Origin: CAYWMD01 sp964458575
GTDB lineage: Bacteria; Verrucomicrobiota; Verrucomicrobiia; Limisphaerales; JADLHS01
Assembly: GCA_964458575.1 (NCBI GenBank)
Contig: CAYWMD010000098.1
Span: 1 to 13,585 of the forward strand
Reading direction: 5' to 3'
Length of the DNA stretch: 13,585 bases
Positions 1 to 7,693 of this stretch are shown one piece after another; positions within the stretch are counted from its first letter, which is position 1, and every line of letters starts with the position of its first letter. A program made the position numbers and the translations under genes. Under the pieces are notes generated by a model. That model was not told the DNA's origin. It saw only the letters and a program-made list of their open reading frames with translations, and did no database searches.

Positions 1-2
1 AG

Positions 3-602
3 GCGTATCCGGACGGCTCGCGCTGCAGTTATTGCTGCGGTTTCACGTTCGAGGTTTTCATCCGCGCCATGAAGCTGCGCAACATCCAAAAGGGCCTTGA
101 TCCCGACGACTTCAACGGCATGACCTTCTCGGATTTGTTCAACCTGCTGCAACTTTGGTACATTGAGGGCAAGGGCGACTCTGAACAACGCGGCATCGTC
201 GGCTACGGCCTGGGCAAGGCGATCACTGATTTTGAACAGGTGCGGCCCGGTGATTTTCTCAGCTACAGCACGACGCCCCCCGGCGGACACGCGGTCATCT
301 TCATTGACTGGCAGCGGGACGAGCAGAACAAGATCGTCGGGCTGAAGTATTTTTCCTCCAATCTCTCCGGCTCGAAGGGCGTCGGCTACGGCCAGGGCAA
401 GTTCAGTGATTCCAACAATGGCCGCGGCCTGCTGCGCAACTCGCTGAAGATCGCCCGCGTCGGCGCCATCAAGGATTACAAACCCTTCAACCGCGCCGAC
501 ATCCCGCAGCGCAACGCCTATCTGCCCACCCAACCGACGCGCATCCTTTACGTTCCCGCTCCGGCAGCGCCGACCGCGTCCCCGGAAGCAACCAAGCAGT
601 GA
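3..602 (+). CDS. NlpC/P60-like cysteine hydrolase domain protein, 5' end missing
   Basis: The frame is open from the first bases of the window, so the true start lies upstream; an internal ATG at 69 would cut off the likely active site. Before that ATG the frame reads CSYCCGFTFEVF, which resembles the DCSGF-type nucleophile motif of NlpC/P60/CHAP-like enzymes, with the probable catalytic Cys at 33-35. Further on, PGDFLSY followed by GGHAVIFIDW (His codon 288-290) matches the PGD...GHVGIY block that carries the catalytic His. Members of this superfamily cleave peptidoglycan peptides or related amides outside the cytoplasm; the exact substrate cannot be told. Any signal peptide would lie outside the window. 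The C-terminus after about base 480 is Pro/Ala-rich and looks unstructured. The gene ends at TGA 600-602 and is followed by a palindromic repeat. The superfamily call is fairly good, the family uncertain. Confidence 0.6.
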   Translation, partial: AYPDGSRCSYCCGFTFEVFIRAMKLRNIQKGLDPDDFNGMTFSDLFNLLQLWYIEGKGDSEQRGIVGYGLGKAITDFEQVRPGDFLSYSTTPPGGHAVIFIDWQRDEQNKIVGLKYFSSNLSGSKGVGYGQGKFSDSNNGRGLLRNSLKIARVGAIKDYKPFNRADIPQRNAYLPTQPTRILYVPAPAAPTASPEATKQ

Positions 603-610
603 ATCGCGGC

Positions 611-722
611 GGCGCGCGGGCGTCCCGCCCGCCGCATTCCCGACCACAGGCAACAAACTATCCCGCTTGCTCCGGATGTCATTTCCCAGCCCGATAGGCT
701 GCGGTCAGGATGGCCGCGCTCC
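611..722. repeat. Bipartite palindromic repeat, left copy of an inverted pair
   Basis: Block A (611-647) contains the perfect hairpin GCGGGC-GTCCC-GCCCGC at 616-632. Block B (698-722) holds an imperfect hairpin of the same size, GCGGTC-AGGAT-GGCCGC. The two blocks are separated by 50 unrelated bases. Both blocks recur, in reverse-complement order, at 2544-2647 on the far side of the next gene: 35 of 37 bases match in block A and 23 of 25 in block B. This is REP-like architecture (two small GC-rich palindromes with a spacer). Block A lies 9 bases after the preceding stop codon and could also act as a transcription terminator, although no T-run follows it. Confidence 0.85.
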
Positions 723-777
723 AATAACACTCAAAAAATTTGTGGAAACTTACACCGTCATTAAGGAAAATTGAGCC

Positions 778-2532
778 ATGGACGACACAGTAGTTTTTAC
801 GCGCCCGGTTGCGACCGTTGAAGAGGTTCAACAGGGCTGGCACGAACTCAAGTTGCGCATCAGCCAGCTTGAGGCCGAACGCGCCGCGCTCGAACAGGAC
901 AACAAAACGTTGCGCTCCCTGCTCGAGCGGGTCATCGAGCATCGTCAGAAGTCCCACAGCGAACTCGTGCTGCTGCTTTCCAACCTGGTGAGCAAACTGC
1001 CCATCAACGACGTCGGCATCATCGTTTCCAAACTGGTCGAACACAACGCGCACGTCGGCGAAGTCTGCGCGCAACTGGCCAAGGGCAAAACCGAGGCCGC
1101 CTTGCCGCAGCCGGCGGTGCTCCGCGCCCTGGACCAGACCAAGCGCGAACTGGCCGCCGCCATCAAGCCCGCGATCGAGCAGTTCATCCAGTTGAATCCG
1201 CCGTTCGAGACGGAGATGCTCCACTCCCTGGTCAAAACTCCGGAGTCGTTCTTCTCCCCCACGGTCGTCCGCGCCATCCGTTGCTTTGTGAAGGGGCAGT
1301 TGCCGCGCGAGCGGATCCTGCGCGACTTTGGCGAGCCGGCGCTGGGTTGCTTCAACGACATGACCACCGATCCCCGGCGCAATCCGCGTCCGAAGCCGGA
1401 GGAAATCGTCCTGGCATTCAAGGATAACCTTGAGGAACTCCTCAAACAAAACACCGGACTGAGCGCGGAGAAGGCGAAGGAACTGCGCGTCCTGCACGAA
1501 CAGGTCCTGCGCAGCAAGGGGGCATCGGAGCGCACCCAGCGCATCGCCTTTGCAAAGCTGTCCTTCCTGCTGGAGTTGCTGCACTACTATCAAAATCAAA
1601 ACACCGAATCGCCCGAGGCGGTGTTTGCGCAGCGCGTGCCGGTTCTCCTCGAACAACTGGTCATCGCCGGGCCGAACGAACCCCTGGATGAGAAAATGAT
1701 CGTCGAGGCGGAAACGTTGCTGGCGCACATCATCAACCCGGACCACCGCCTGATGGCCGTAAACAACATCGGCAAGGCCGGCGGGGTGGCCCGGACGCTG
1801 AAACTCGTGCTGCGACTGCGGATCGAGAAGGCCATTGATCAGAACCAGGCGTTGCACAACGAACTGATTCCCGATTTCGTGCGTCATCTCATCCCGGCGG
1901 CCAGTCTGCCGCCCGCCCGGGATGTGCTGGCGGTTCTGCGTTTGCTGTCGCCGGAAATGCAGCGGTTGATTGTGGTGAACATCAAGTCCAACGACCGGTT
2001 GCGCAAAGCCGGCAGCGAAGCTCTGGTCAAGACTCTGGGCGAGGAACTCGGCCTGAAGGGACTGGAAGATGTCGCGAAAATCGCCACCACGTTGCCCCCC
2101 GAAATGGAACGCCAGGTCGCCTGGGATGGCATCAAGGAACTCATCACCCGCCGCCAGGACGCCGCCACCATCGCCGACGCCATCCGCAACCGGCTGCACG
2201 CGAAATACGACGCCGACGAGGTCAAGGAGAGCTGGCTCGCCCTCGTGGAAGCTGACGTGATGACGTTCATCCGCACGTTTTGCCTGTTGCCGTACCTGGC
2301 CGACGGCAAAACCGATTCGGTCGCCCGCGCGGCGATGGAGACGTATGTGGTCCGGTTGACGCACGAGAAATACGCGGCCACCTACAAGAAGGTCGTCAAC
2401 AGTCTGAAAAACATGTTCCACGCCAACGCCCACAGCCCCACGCTGGTCAACTTCATGGCCCTGGTGAAATGGCTGGACGCCGAGTCCGCCAAAAAACTCT
2501 GCGCGGACATCGGGATGCCGTTGCCGGCATGA
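778..2532 (+). CDS. Unrecognised large helical protein with N-terminal coiled coil
   Basis: The product is 584 residues and I do not recognise a family. The ATG start is well supported: AGGAA at 764-768 lies 9 bases upstream, the clearest ribosome-binding site in the window. Residues about 15-60 are rich in Leu/Glu/Lys heptads and likely form a coiled coil. The rest looks almost wholly alpha-helical, soluble and without signal peptide or membrane segment; parts from about residue 240 to 480 have the regular Leu/Ala spacing of helical-repeat (HEAT-like) proteins, but no defined repeat can be demonstrated by eye. No catalytic motif is visible. It stands alone between two inverted copies of a palindromic repeat, with no obvious operon partner. 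A long reading frame on the opposite strand is a codon-bias shadow. That it is a real gene is near certain from its length, RBS and protein-like composition; its function is unknown. Confidence 0.85.
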   Translation: MDDTVVFTRPVATVEEVQQGWHELKLRISQLEAERAALEQDNKTLRSLLERVIEHRQKSHSELVLLLSNLVSKLPINDVGIIVSKLVEHNAHVGEVCAQLAKGKTEAALPQPAVLRALDQTKRELAAAIKPAIEQFIQLNPPFETEMLHSLVKTPESFFSPTVVRAIRCFVKGQLPRERILRDFGEPALGCFNDMTTDPRRNPRPKPEEIVLAFKDNLEELLKQNTGLSAEKAKELRVLHEQVLRSKGASERTQRIAFAKLSFLLELLHYYQNQNTESPEAVFAQRVPVLLEQLVIAGPNEPLDEKMIVEAETLLAHIINPDHRLMAVNNIGKAGGVARTLKLVLRLRIEKAIDQNQALHNELIPDFVRHLIPAASLPPARDVLAVLRLLSPEMQRLIVVNIKSNDRLRKAGSEALVKTLGEELGLKGLEDVAKIATTLPPEMERQVAWDGIKELITRRQDAATIADAIRNRLHAKYDADEVKESWLALVEADVMTFIRTFCLLPYLADGKTDSVARAAMETYVVRLTHEKYAATYKKVVNSLKNMFHANAHSPTLVNFMALVKWLDAESAKKLCADIGMPLPA

Positions 2533-2543
2533 CGTGGCGGGCC

Positions 2544-2647
2544 GGAGCGCGGCCATCCCGGCCGCAGCAAATCCGTACGGCAAAGGCCCCTGGTTTACCT
2601 GGATTGCGTGGTGGTCGCGAATGCTGCGGGCGGGACGCCCGCGCGCC
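2544..2647. repeat. Bipartite palindromic repeat, right copy of an inverted pair
   Basis: Mirror image of the copy at 611-722. Block B' is 2544-2568 with the perfect hairpin GCGGCC-ATCCC-GGCCGC; block A' is 2611-2647 with GCGGGC-GGGAC-GCCCGC. The spacer between blocks is 42 bases and does not match the 50-base spacer of the left copy, so the palindromic blocks rather than the spacer are conserved. It begins 11 bases after the stop codon of the 778-2532 gene, so block B' could double as its terminator hairpin. Confidence 0.85.
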
Positions 2648-2757
2648 GGTTCAGCGGTGAACGGTGAACGGCAGAATGACCGTTCCATCACGGCATTCAA
2701 TGAAGCTTAAAGTTTTTCAATTCCCACTTTCCCACGGCGTTGAGTAGCTTCTCGGCG
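2648..2757. other. Intergenic leader of the aas-like gene with a small hairpin
   Basis: This stretch holds a tandem GGTGAACGGTGAACGG and a short hairpin, GAACGG (2666-2671) with CCGTTC (2680-2685) and an 8-base loop. From about 2698 to 2730 the sequence turns AT-rich, which is where a promoter for the long downstream gene would be expected, but I cannot pick out a convincing -35/-10 pair. No Shine-Dalgarno precedes the ATG at 2758. Confidence 0.3.
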
Positions 2758-5700
2758 ATGAACGACGCACATTCTGAAGCCCAACATCAGAAATCAGAGG
2801 CCGGACCGTCTGCGTCACTGCGCGGCTTCTGGTGTCTGTTCGTCACCCAGTTCCAAAACGCGTTCAGCGACAACGTCCTCAAATTCCTCGTCACCTTTCT
2901 CATCGTCGGCCTGGGCATGTCCGAAAAACATCGCGACACGCTGGTGCCCGTGGTCGGAATGCTGTTTGCACTGCCGTTCATTCTCTTTTCCATGGCCGGC
3001 GGCTTCATGGCCGACCGGTTCAGCAAACGCAGCGTCACCATCACCATCAAGTGCGTCGAGATCGGCATCATGTCGCTGGCGACGCTCGGGCTGTGGCATA
3101 CGAACATTCCCATCCTGCTCGCGTGCGTGTTTCTGATGAGCACGCACAGCGCGTTCTTCGGCCCGTCCAAGTACGGCCTGCTGCCGGAACTCCTGCCGGA
3201 GAAACAACTCTCCTGGGGCAATGGCGTCATCGGCCTCGGCACGTTCGGCGCCATCATCGCGGGCACGGTCGCCGCCGGAAAACTTTCCGACCTGTTCGGC
3301 AAGAACCAGCTCGTGTCCGGCCTGATCCTCATCGCCCTGGCGGCGTTGGGATTGACGATGAGCCTGGGCATCACCCGCGTTCCGGCTGCCGACCCGCAGA
3401 AGAAGTTCCGCGCCAATTTCGTCACCGATTTCTTCGCGCAACTAGCCTCCGTCCGGCAGGATCGGGTGCTGTTCCTCGGCGTGCTCGGCAGCGCCTACAT
3501 TTATTTTCTCGGCGCGCTCCTGCAACCGACGATCATTTTCTACGGCAAGGACATTTTGCATCTGACCGACACGCAAAGCGGCCTGCTGCAGGCGGCGCTG
3601 GCCATCGGCATCGGCGTGGGCAGCCTCACCGCGGGCTACTTGTCCGGCAAGAAAATCGAATATGGCCTCATTCCCCTGGGCATGGTGGGTTTGACGATCT
3701 TCGGGGCGTTGCTGTCGCGTCCGGAACTGACGTTCAGCGGGGTGGCGTGGAATCTCGGCCTGCTGGGTTTCTTTGGCGGTTTCTACAACGTGCCGGTCAT
3801 GGCCATCGTTCAACATCGGCCGGACGCGGGCAAGAAAGGCGGTGTGATTGCCACATCGGCCCTGTTGTCGTTCATCGGCATATTCCTGGCGTCGGGAATT
3901 TATTACGTGCTGGCCGTGGGGTTGAGCCTGACGCCGCAGCAAGTTTTCCTTGTCGCCGCCGCTTTTTCGCTGGCCGGTTGCATTTATGTCGTGTGGCTGA
4001 TGCCCGATTCGCTGCTGCGGCTCGTCCTGTGGATGCTGACCCGCACAGTCTATCGCGTGCGCGTGGACGGACGCGACAACATTCCCGAAAAGGGCGGCGC
4101 GTTGTTCGTCTGCAATCACGTTTCGTTCGTGGACGCGCTGCTGCTCATCGCCGCGACGGACCGGCACGTGCGGTTCATGATGTTCAAGGGCACTTACGAC
4201 CTGCCCTATGTGAAGCCCCTGGCGCGCGCGATGGGCATCATTCCCATTTCTTCCGAGCAACGACCCCGCGACATGATCAAGTCGTTGCAAACCGCCAGCG
4301 ACGCCATCCGCGACGGTCATGTCGTCTGCATTTTTGCCGAGGGCCAGATCACCCGCACCGGGCAATTGCTCCCGTTCCGGCGCGGGATGGAGCGCATCAT
4401 GAAAGGCGTGGATGCGCCCGTCGTGCCGGTGGCGCTGGACGGCGTGTGGGGCAGCATTTTTAGTTTCGAGAACAAGCGCTTTGTGTGGAAGCTGCCGCAT
4501 CGCATCCCCTACCCGGTCACGGTGAGTTTCGGCGCGCCGATGCCGGGCCACGCCTCTGCCCTGGACGTGCGCCAGGCCGTGCAGGAATTGCAGGCCGCCG
4601 CGTGGCATCACCGGCGCGAGCGGATGAAACCACTGCATCGCGCGTTTGTGCGGACCGCCCGGCGATTGCCCTTCCGCTTTGCGATGGCCGACCCGCTGAC
4701 GCCGAAAGTTTCTTTCGGCGCCGCGCTGATGCGAACCGTTTTCCTCGCGCGGCGGCTGAAAAAAGTCTGGGCCGGACAGCAAATGGTCGGGCTGCTGCTG
4801 CCGCCGTCGGTGGGCGGCGCGCTGGCGAACTGGGCGGCGCTGCTGTGCGGCAAGGTGCCGGTAAATTTGAATTACACGTTGTCCGAGGAATCGCTCGCTT
4901 CGTGCATCCGGCAATGCGACATCAAAACCGTGCTCACCTCGCGGGTGTTTTTGGAAAAGGTGAAGTTGAAGCTGCCCGGGCAAGTGGTGTTTCTGGAAGA
5001 CGTGGTTGGTTCGGCAACCAGCACGGAGCAAGCCCTCACCCCGTCCCTCTCCCCATCGGATGGGGACAGGGTGGCCGCAGGCCGGGTGAGGGGAGAACCG
5101 CCGTCCGTTGGCGAAAAACTCACGGCCTTCCTCATGGCGTGGCTGTTGCCTGTTAAAACGTTGGAGCACACGCTGCGGGACCTTCCCGAGGACTCCGACC
5201 TGATCTCGCTTGAAGCATACGGAGTGAGTTCAAGGGAGATGTTAGATCAGTTGGCGACAATCATTTTCTCCAGCGGCAGCACCGGCGAACCGAAAGGCGT
5301 CATGCTCTCGCACTACAACATCGGCTCGAACCTCGAACAACTCGGACAGGTCTTCGCCTTTTCTGGCAAGGATCGCATGGTAGGAGTGCTCCCGTTTTTC
5401 CACTCGTTCGGATTCACCGGTACGCTGGCGCTGCCGTCGGTGCTCGGCGTGGGCGTTGTCTTTCACGCAAATCCGCTCGATGCCAAAACCATTGGCCAGC
5501 TTGTGTGCGACTACGAAGCCTCGTTCCTGCTCGCGACGCCGACGTTTCTGCAACTCTACCTGCGCGGCTGCCTGCCGGAACAGTTCGGCAGCTTGCGGCT
5601 CGTGGCCGTGGGGGCGGAAAAACTGCCCGACCGGCTGGCGACCGCGTTCGAGGAACGCTTCGGCGTGCGGCCGTTCGAAGCGTACGGTTGCACCGAATGC

Positions 5701-6441
5701 GGGCCCGCCGTCTCGGTGAACACGCACGATTTCCGGGCGGCGGGTTTCCGTCAGGTCGGCGGCAAGCGAGGGAAGATCGGGCATCCGCTGCCGGGCATTT
5801 GCGTGCGCCTCGTGGATCCGGTGAGCTTTGCACCCGTGCCGACCGGTCAATCCGGCTTGCTGCTCGTGCGCGGTCCCAATGTAATGCGCGGCTACCTCGG
5901 CCAGCCGGAGAAAACGGCGGAAGTGTTGCTCGAAGATCCCTCACCCGACCTGCGGCCACCCTCTCCCCATCCGATGGGGAGAGGGCAGGGTCAGGGGCGA
6001 TGGTATGTTACCGGCGACATCGCAACGCAGGACGAGGATGGTTTTCTGGAAATCACCGACCGCCTGAGCCGCTTCAGCAAGATCGGCGGCGAAATGGTGC
6101 CGCACATCAAGGTCGAGGAAAAGTTGCATGAACTGGCCAGGGCAACGGAACAAACTTTCGTTGTCACCAGCCTGCCGGACGAGAAGAAAGGCGAGCGTCT
6201 GGTCGTCTTGCACAAACTCACGGCGGAGCAACTGCGACCCTGTTTGGAGCAATTGACGCAAAGTGATTTGCCGAATTTGTGGAAGCCCCGGCCGGACGCT
6301 TTCGTGCATGTGGAAAGTTTCCCGTTGCTCGGCAGCGGCAAGCTGGATTTGCGCAAGGTGAAGGAAGTGGCCGGCACCGCGACGAACCGCGGCTCAGCGG
6401 CGGACCCGCCGGCCGGCCAGGAAGTTGGCCAGGAAACTTGA
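2758..6441 (+). CDS. aas: LplT-like transporter / lysophospholipid acyltransferase / acyl-ACP synthetase fusion
   Basis: The product is 1227 residues with three modules. Residues about 15-425 are an MFS transporter of LplT type with many membrane helices; FGPSKYGLLPELL matches the LplT SPAKYGILGEL block. Residues about 430-620 are a PlsC-type acyltransferase with NHVSFVD (H454, D459) and FAEGQITRTG (E528). Residues about 640-1220 are an AMP-forming acyl-activating domain with SSGSTGEPKG (838-847), YGCTECGP (976-983), YVTGD (1083-1087), SKIGGEM (1107-1113) and LLGSGK with catalytic Lys1195. In E. coli, LplT flips lysophospholipids inward, while Aas activates fatty acid with ATP on ACP and re-acylates 2-acyl-glycerophosphoethanolamine; the fusion should do both at the inner membrane. 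I chose ATG 2758 over TTG 2740, since neither has an RBS. Two palindromic repeats are inserted in frame (about residues 759-779 and 1061-1080). The last 48 bases overlap the convergent TPR gene. All key motifs are intact. Confidence 0.9.
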   Translation: MNDAHSEAQHQKSEAGPSASLRGFWCLFVTQFQNAFSDNVLKFLVTFLIVGLGMSEKHRDTLVPVVGMLFALPFILFSMAGGFMADRFSKRSVTITIKCVEIGIMSLATLGLWHTNIPILLACVFLMSTHSAFFGPSKYGLLPELLPEKQLSWGNGVIGLGTFGAIIAGTVAAGKLSDLFGKNQLVSGLILIALAALGLTMSLGITRVPAADPQKKFRANFVTDFFAQLASVRQDRVLFLGVLGSAYIYFLGALLQPTIIFYGKDILHLTDTQSGLLQAALAIGIGVGSLTAGYLSGKKIEYGLIPLGMVGLTIFGALLSRPELTFSGVAWNLGLLGFFGGFYNVPVMAIVQHRPDAGKKGGVIATSALLSFIGIFLASGIYYVLAVGLSLTPQQVFLVAAAFSLAGCIYVVWLMPDSLLRLVLWMLTRTVYRVRVDGRDNIPEKGGALFVCNHVSFVDALLLIAATDRHVRFMMFKGTYDLPYVKPLARAMGIIPISSEQRPRDMIKSLQTASDAIRDGHVVCIFAEGQITRTGQLLPFRRGMERIMKGVDAPVVPVALDGVWGSIFSFENKRFVWKLPHRIPYPVTVSFGAPMPGHASALDVRQAVQELQAAAWHHRRERMKPLHRAFVRTARRLPFRFAMADPLTPKVSFGAALMRTVFLARRLKKVWAGQQMVGLLLPPSVGGALANWAALLCGKVPVNLNYTLSEESLASCIRQCDIKTVLTSRVFLEKVKLKLPGQVVFLEDVVGSATSTEQALTPSLSPSDGDRVAAGRVRGEPPSVGEKLTAFLMAWLLPVKTLEHTLRDLPEDSDLISLEAYGVSSREMLDQLATIIFSSGSTGEPKGVMLSHYNIGSNLEQLGQVFAFSGKDRMVGVLPFFHSFGFTGTLALPSVLGVGVVFHANPLDAKTIGQLVCDYEASFLLATPTFLQLYLRGCLPEQFGSLRLVAVGAEKLPDRLATAFEERFGVRPFEAYGCTECGPAVSVNTHDFRAAGFRQVGGKRGKIGHPLPGICVRLVDPVSFAPVPTGQSGLLLVRGPNVMRGYLGQPEKTAEVLLEDPSPDLRPPSPHPMGRGQGQGRWYVTGDIATQDEDGFLEITDRLSRFSKIGGEMVPHIKVEEKLHELARATEQTFVVTSLPDEKKGERLVVLHKLTAEQLRPCLEQLTQSDLPNLWKPRPDAFVHVESFPLLGSGKLDLRKVKEVAGTATNRGSAADPPAGQEVGQET
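5033..5094. repeat. Palindromic repeat element inserted in frame in aas (copy 1)
   Basis: About 62 bases, starting CCCTCACCCC and ending GGTGAGGGG, with an internal CCCCATC-GGATGGGG palindrome. It encodes the low-complexity peptide LTPSLSPSDGDRVAAGRVR, which interrupts the synthetase domain between LEDVVGS and EKLTAFLMAWLLPVK, a junction that is continuous in Aas relatives as I recall them. Bases 5045-5092, reverse-complemented, match 5938-5985 at 46 of 48 positions. The reading frame is kept and no stop codon is introduced. Confidence 0.9.
5938..5997. repeat. Palindromic repeat element inserted in frame in aas (copy 2, inverted)
   Basis: About 60 bases, opposite in orientation to the copy at 5033-5094. 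It encodes PSPDLRPPSPHPMGRGQGQG, inserted between KTAEVLLED and RWYVTGD in the loop that precedes the conserved YVTGD motif of the acyl-activating domain. The centre CCCCATCCGATGGGG is near-palindromic. The conserved motifs on both sides are intact, so the enzyme could tolerate the insertion as a surface loop. Confidence 0.9.
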
Positions 6442-7686
6442 AATCAGCACGCCCATGCTGAACACGCCCAACAACGAGAACGCCGCTTCCGCCGCTCGTT
6501 TCAGGTATTTGTCGTCCCCCTGATACGAGCGCCAGATCAGCGCGATGGCGGCCAACCCGATCAACGCCAGCACACTGACCACGGCAATCATCGTCCAGCG
6601 CGGCCAACCCGACGGACAGCGAAACAAGCCGCTCATGGGGATCAGCATCAACCCAAAGATCACGAGCGACATCAACCACGGGCTGCCGAATCCCATCACG
6701 AGGCAGCCCCCGAGCGAAATCAGGGCGAGAAAAAAAGACGCGCCGACCCAATTCGATTCCACGACCTGCTCCGGTGTCAGCGCGAACCGGCCAAAGCGAT
6801 TCAGGCGCAGCATCAGATTGAACATCGGATACGCGGTCCACGTGAGCACGGCAAACGTGACATAAAGCACGCGCACCGGCAGCACCCAGGGCGCGAGGTC
6901 AGGATTCGACCGTGCCACCGTGCCCAACATGCTGTTGCCAAAATAGCCAACGAGAATGATCGTCCATTGCGCCTGCGGCCCCAGCTTCGCCATCCAGAGA
7001 AAATACTTCAACATGATGGCGTAAATGATGTTTCGCGCCTTGAGCGCCTCGACGATGCCGTGCCGCGCCCATTCGTTCTCGGGATCGAGCCGGAGCGCTT
7101 CACGGAAATGTTCCAGCGCCTGCTTCGGGTTGCCGTGTTCCAGCAGCGTCCAGCCCTGATTGGCGTGGGTGAGCGCGTTCTCCGGATTCTTCGCCAGCGC
7201 CGCGTCAATCGTCGCCCCCGCTTCCGCCCGCCGGCCCAGCTTGACCATCGCCATCGCGCGCAGGTTCGTGCAACCGGTGTGTTCCGAATCGAATTGCAAA
7301 CCCTGTTCCGCCGCTTCCAAGGCGTCCTGCCACCGCTTTTCGTCGAAATGAATCCCGGCCAGCAACGCGAAATAATCCGCGTCCTCCGGGTCAAGTCGGA
7401 TGGCCTCCGCAATCGCCGCACGCGCTTCCGGGTAATGGTTGCGGTCATACAACACCCGCGCGTGGGCGTAGTGCGCGAACGGAAAGTCTGGCGCGAGATG
7501 GATGGCCTGTTGCGCCTCGGCGGTGGCCTCGCTGAACTGCTCCCGCGCCGCCAGGCACAGCGCCAGCAACGAGTGCGCATACGCATCGTGCGGATCCGCG
7601 GCCAGGGCCTGGCGCAACTCCGCCTCGGCGAGTTCGTGACGGGATTGCTGGTAAAGCAGGAGGGCGCGTTCGAGGTTGGGGTTCAT
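6394..7686 (-). CDS. TPR-repeat protein with six-helix membrane domain (paralogue 2)
   Basis: The product is 430 residues. Residues about 4-210 are six tandem TPR-like helix pairs, several with the W/L-x-x-A-x-x-x-F and DP-x-x-x-x-A-x spacing of the family (for example HFREALRLDPENEWA at 193-207). Residues about 241-424 contain roughly six hydrophobic segments (near 241-258, 267-290, 315-333, 336-354, 365-384, 401-424), and the protein ends in a basic RRVRR tail. This suggests a cytosolic TPR platform anchored in the inner membrane. ATG 7686 was chosen because it follows the previous stop by 7 bases and begins the first TPR; an upstream extension would run back into the neighbouring gene. It is the last gene of the probable AAA-TPR-TPR operon and a paralogue of the gene at 7694-9085. 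Its 3' end overlaps the convergent aas-like gene by 48 bases. TPR domains bind peptides or proteins; the partner is unknown. Confidence 0.85.
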   Translation of the reverse strand: MNPNLERALLLYQQSRHELAEAELRQALAADPHDAYAHSLLALCLAAREQFSEATAEAQQAIHLAPDFPFAHYAHARVLYDRNHYPEARAAIAEAIRLDPEDADYFALLAGIHFDEKRWQDALEAAEQGLQFDSEHTGCTNLRAMAMVKLGRRAEAGATIDAALAKNPENALTHANQGWTLLEHGNPKQALEHFREALRLDPENEWARHGIVEALKARNIIYAIMLKYFLWMAKLGPQAQWTIILVGYFGNSMLGTVARSNPDLAPWVLPVRVLYVTFAVLTWTAYPMFNLMLRLNRFGRFALTPEQVVESNWVGASFFLALISLGGCLVMGFGSPWLMSLVIFGLMLIPMSGLFRCPSGWPRWTMIAVVSVLALIGLAAIALIWRSYQGDDKYLKRAAEAAFSLLGVFSMGVLISSFLANFLAGRRVRR

Positions 7687-7693
7687 TGCGGAG

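Noticed and set aside
611..2647. A composite transposon carrying the 778-2532 gene
   Set aside because: No transposase or target-site duplication can be seen, and the flanking units look like REP-type palindromes and not insertion sequences. The inverted arrangement is reported as a finding instead.
679..2700. Minus-strand open frame of 673 codons opposite the 778-2532 gene
   Set aside because: It is His/Gln/Arg/Gly-rich with the skew of an antisense shadow of a GC-rich gene, it runs through both flanking repeats, and the plus-strand gene has a good RBS and normal protein composition.
2832..4463. Plus-strand 543-codon frame overlapping the MFS domain
   Set aside because: It is Arg/His-rich shadow sequence without membrane helices; the overlapping frame gives a convincing LplT-like protein.
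3442..5169. Long minus-strand frame opposite the aas-like gene
   Set aside because: It is rich in His, Arg and Gln with no motif, while the plus strand encodes PlsC and AMP-binding signatures across the same DNA.
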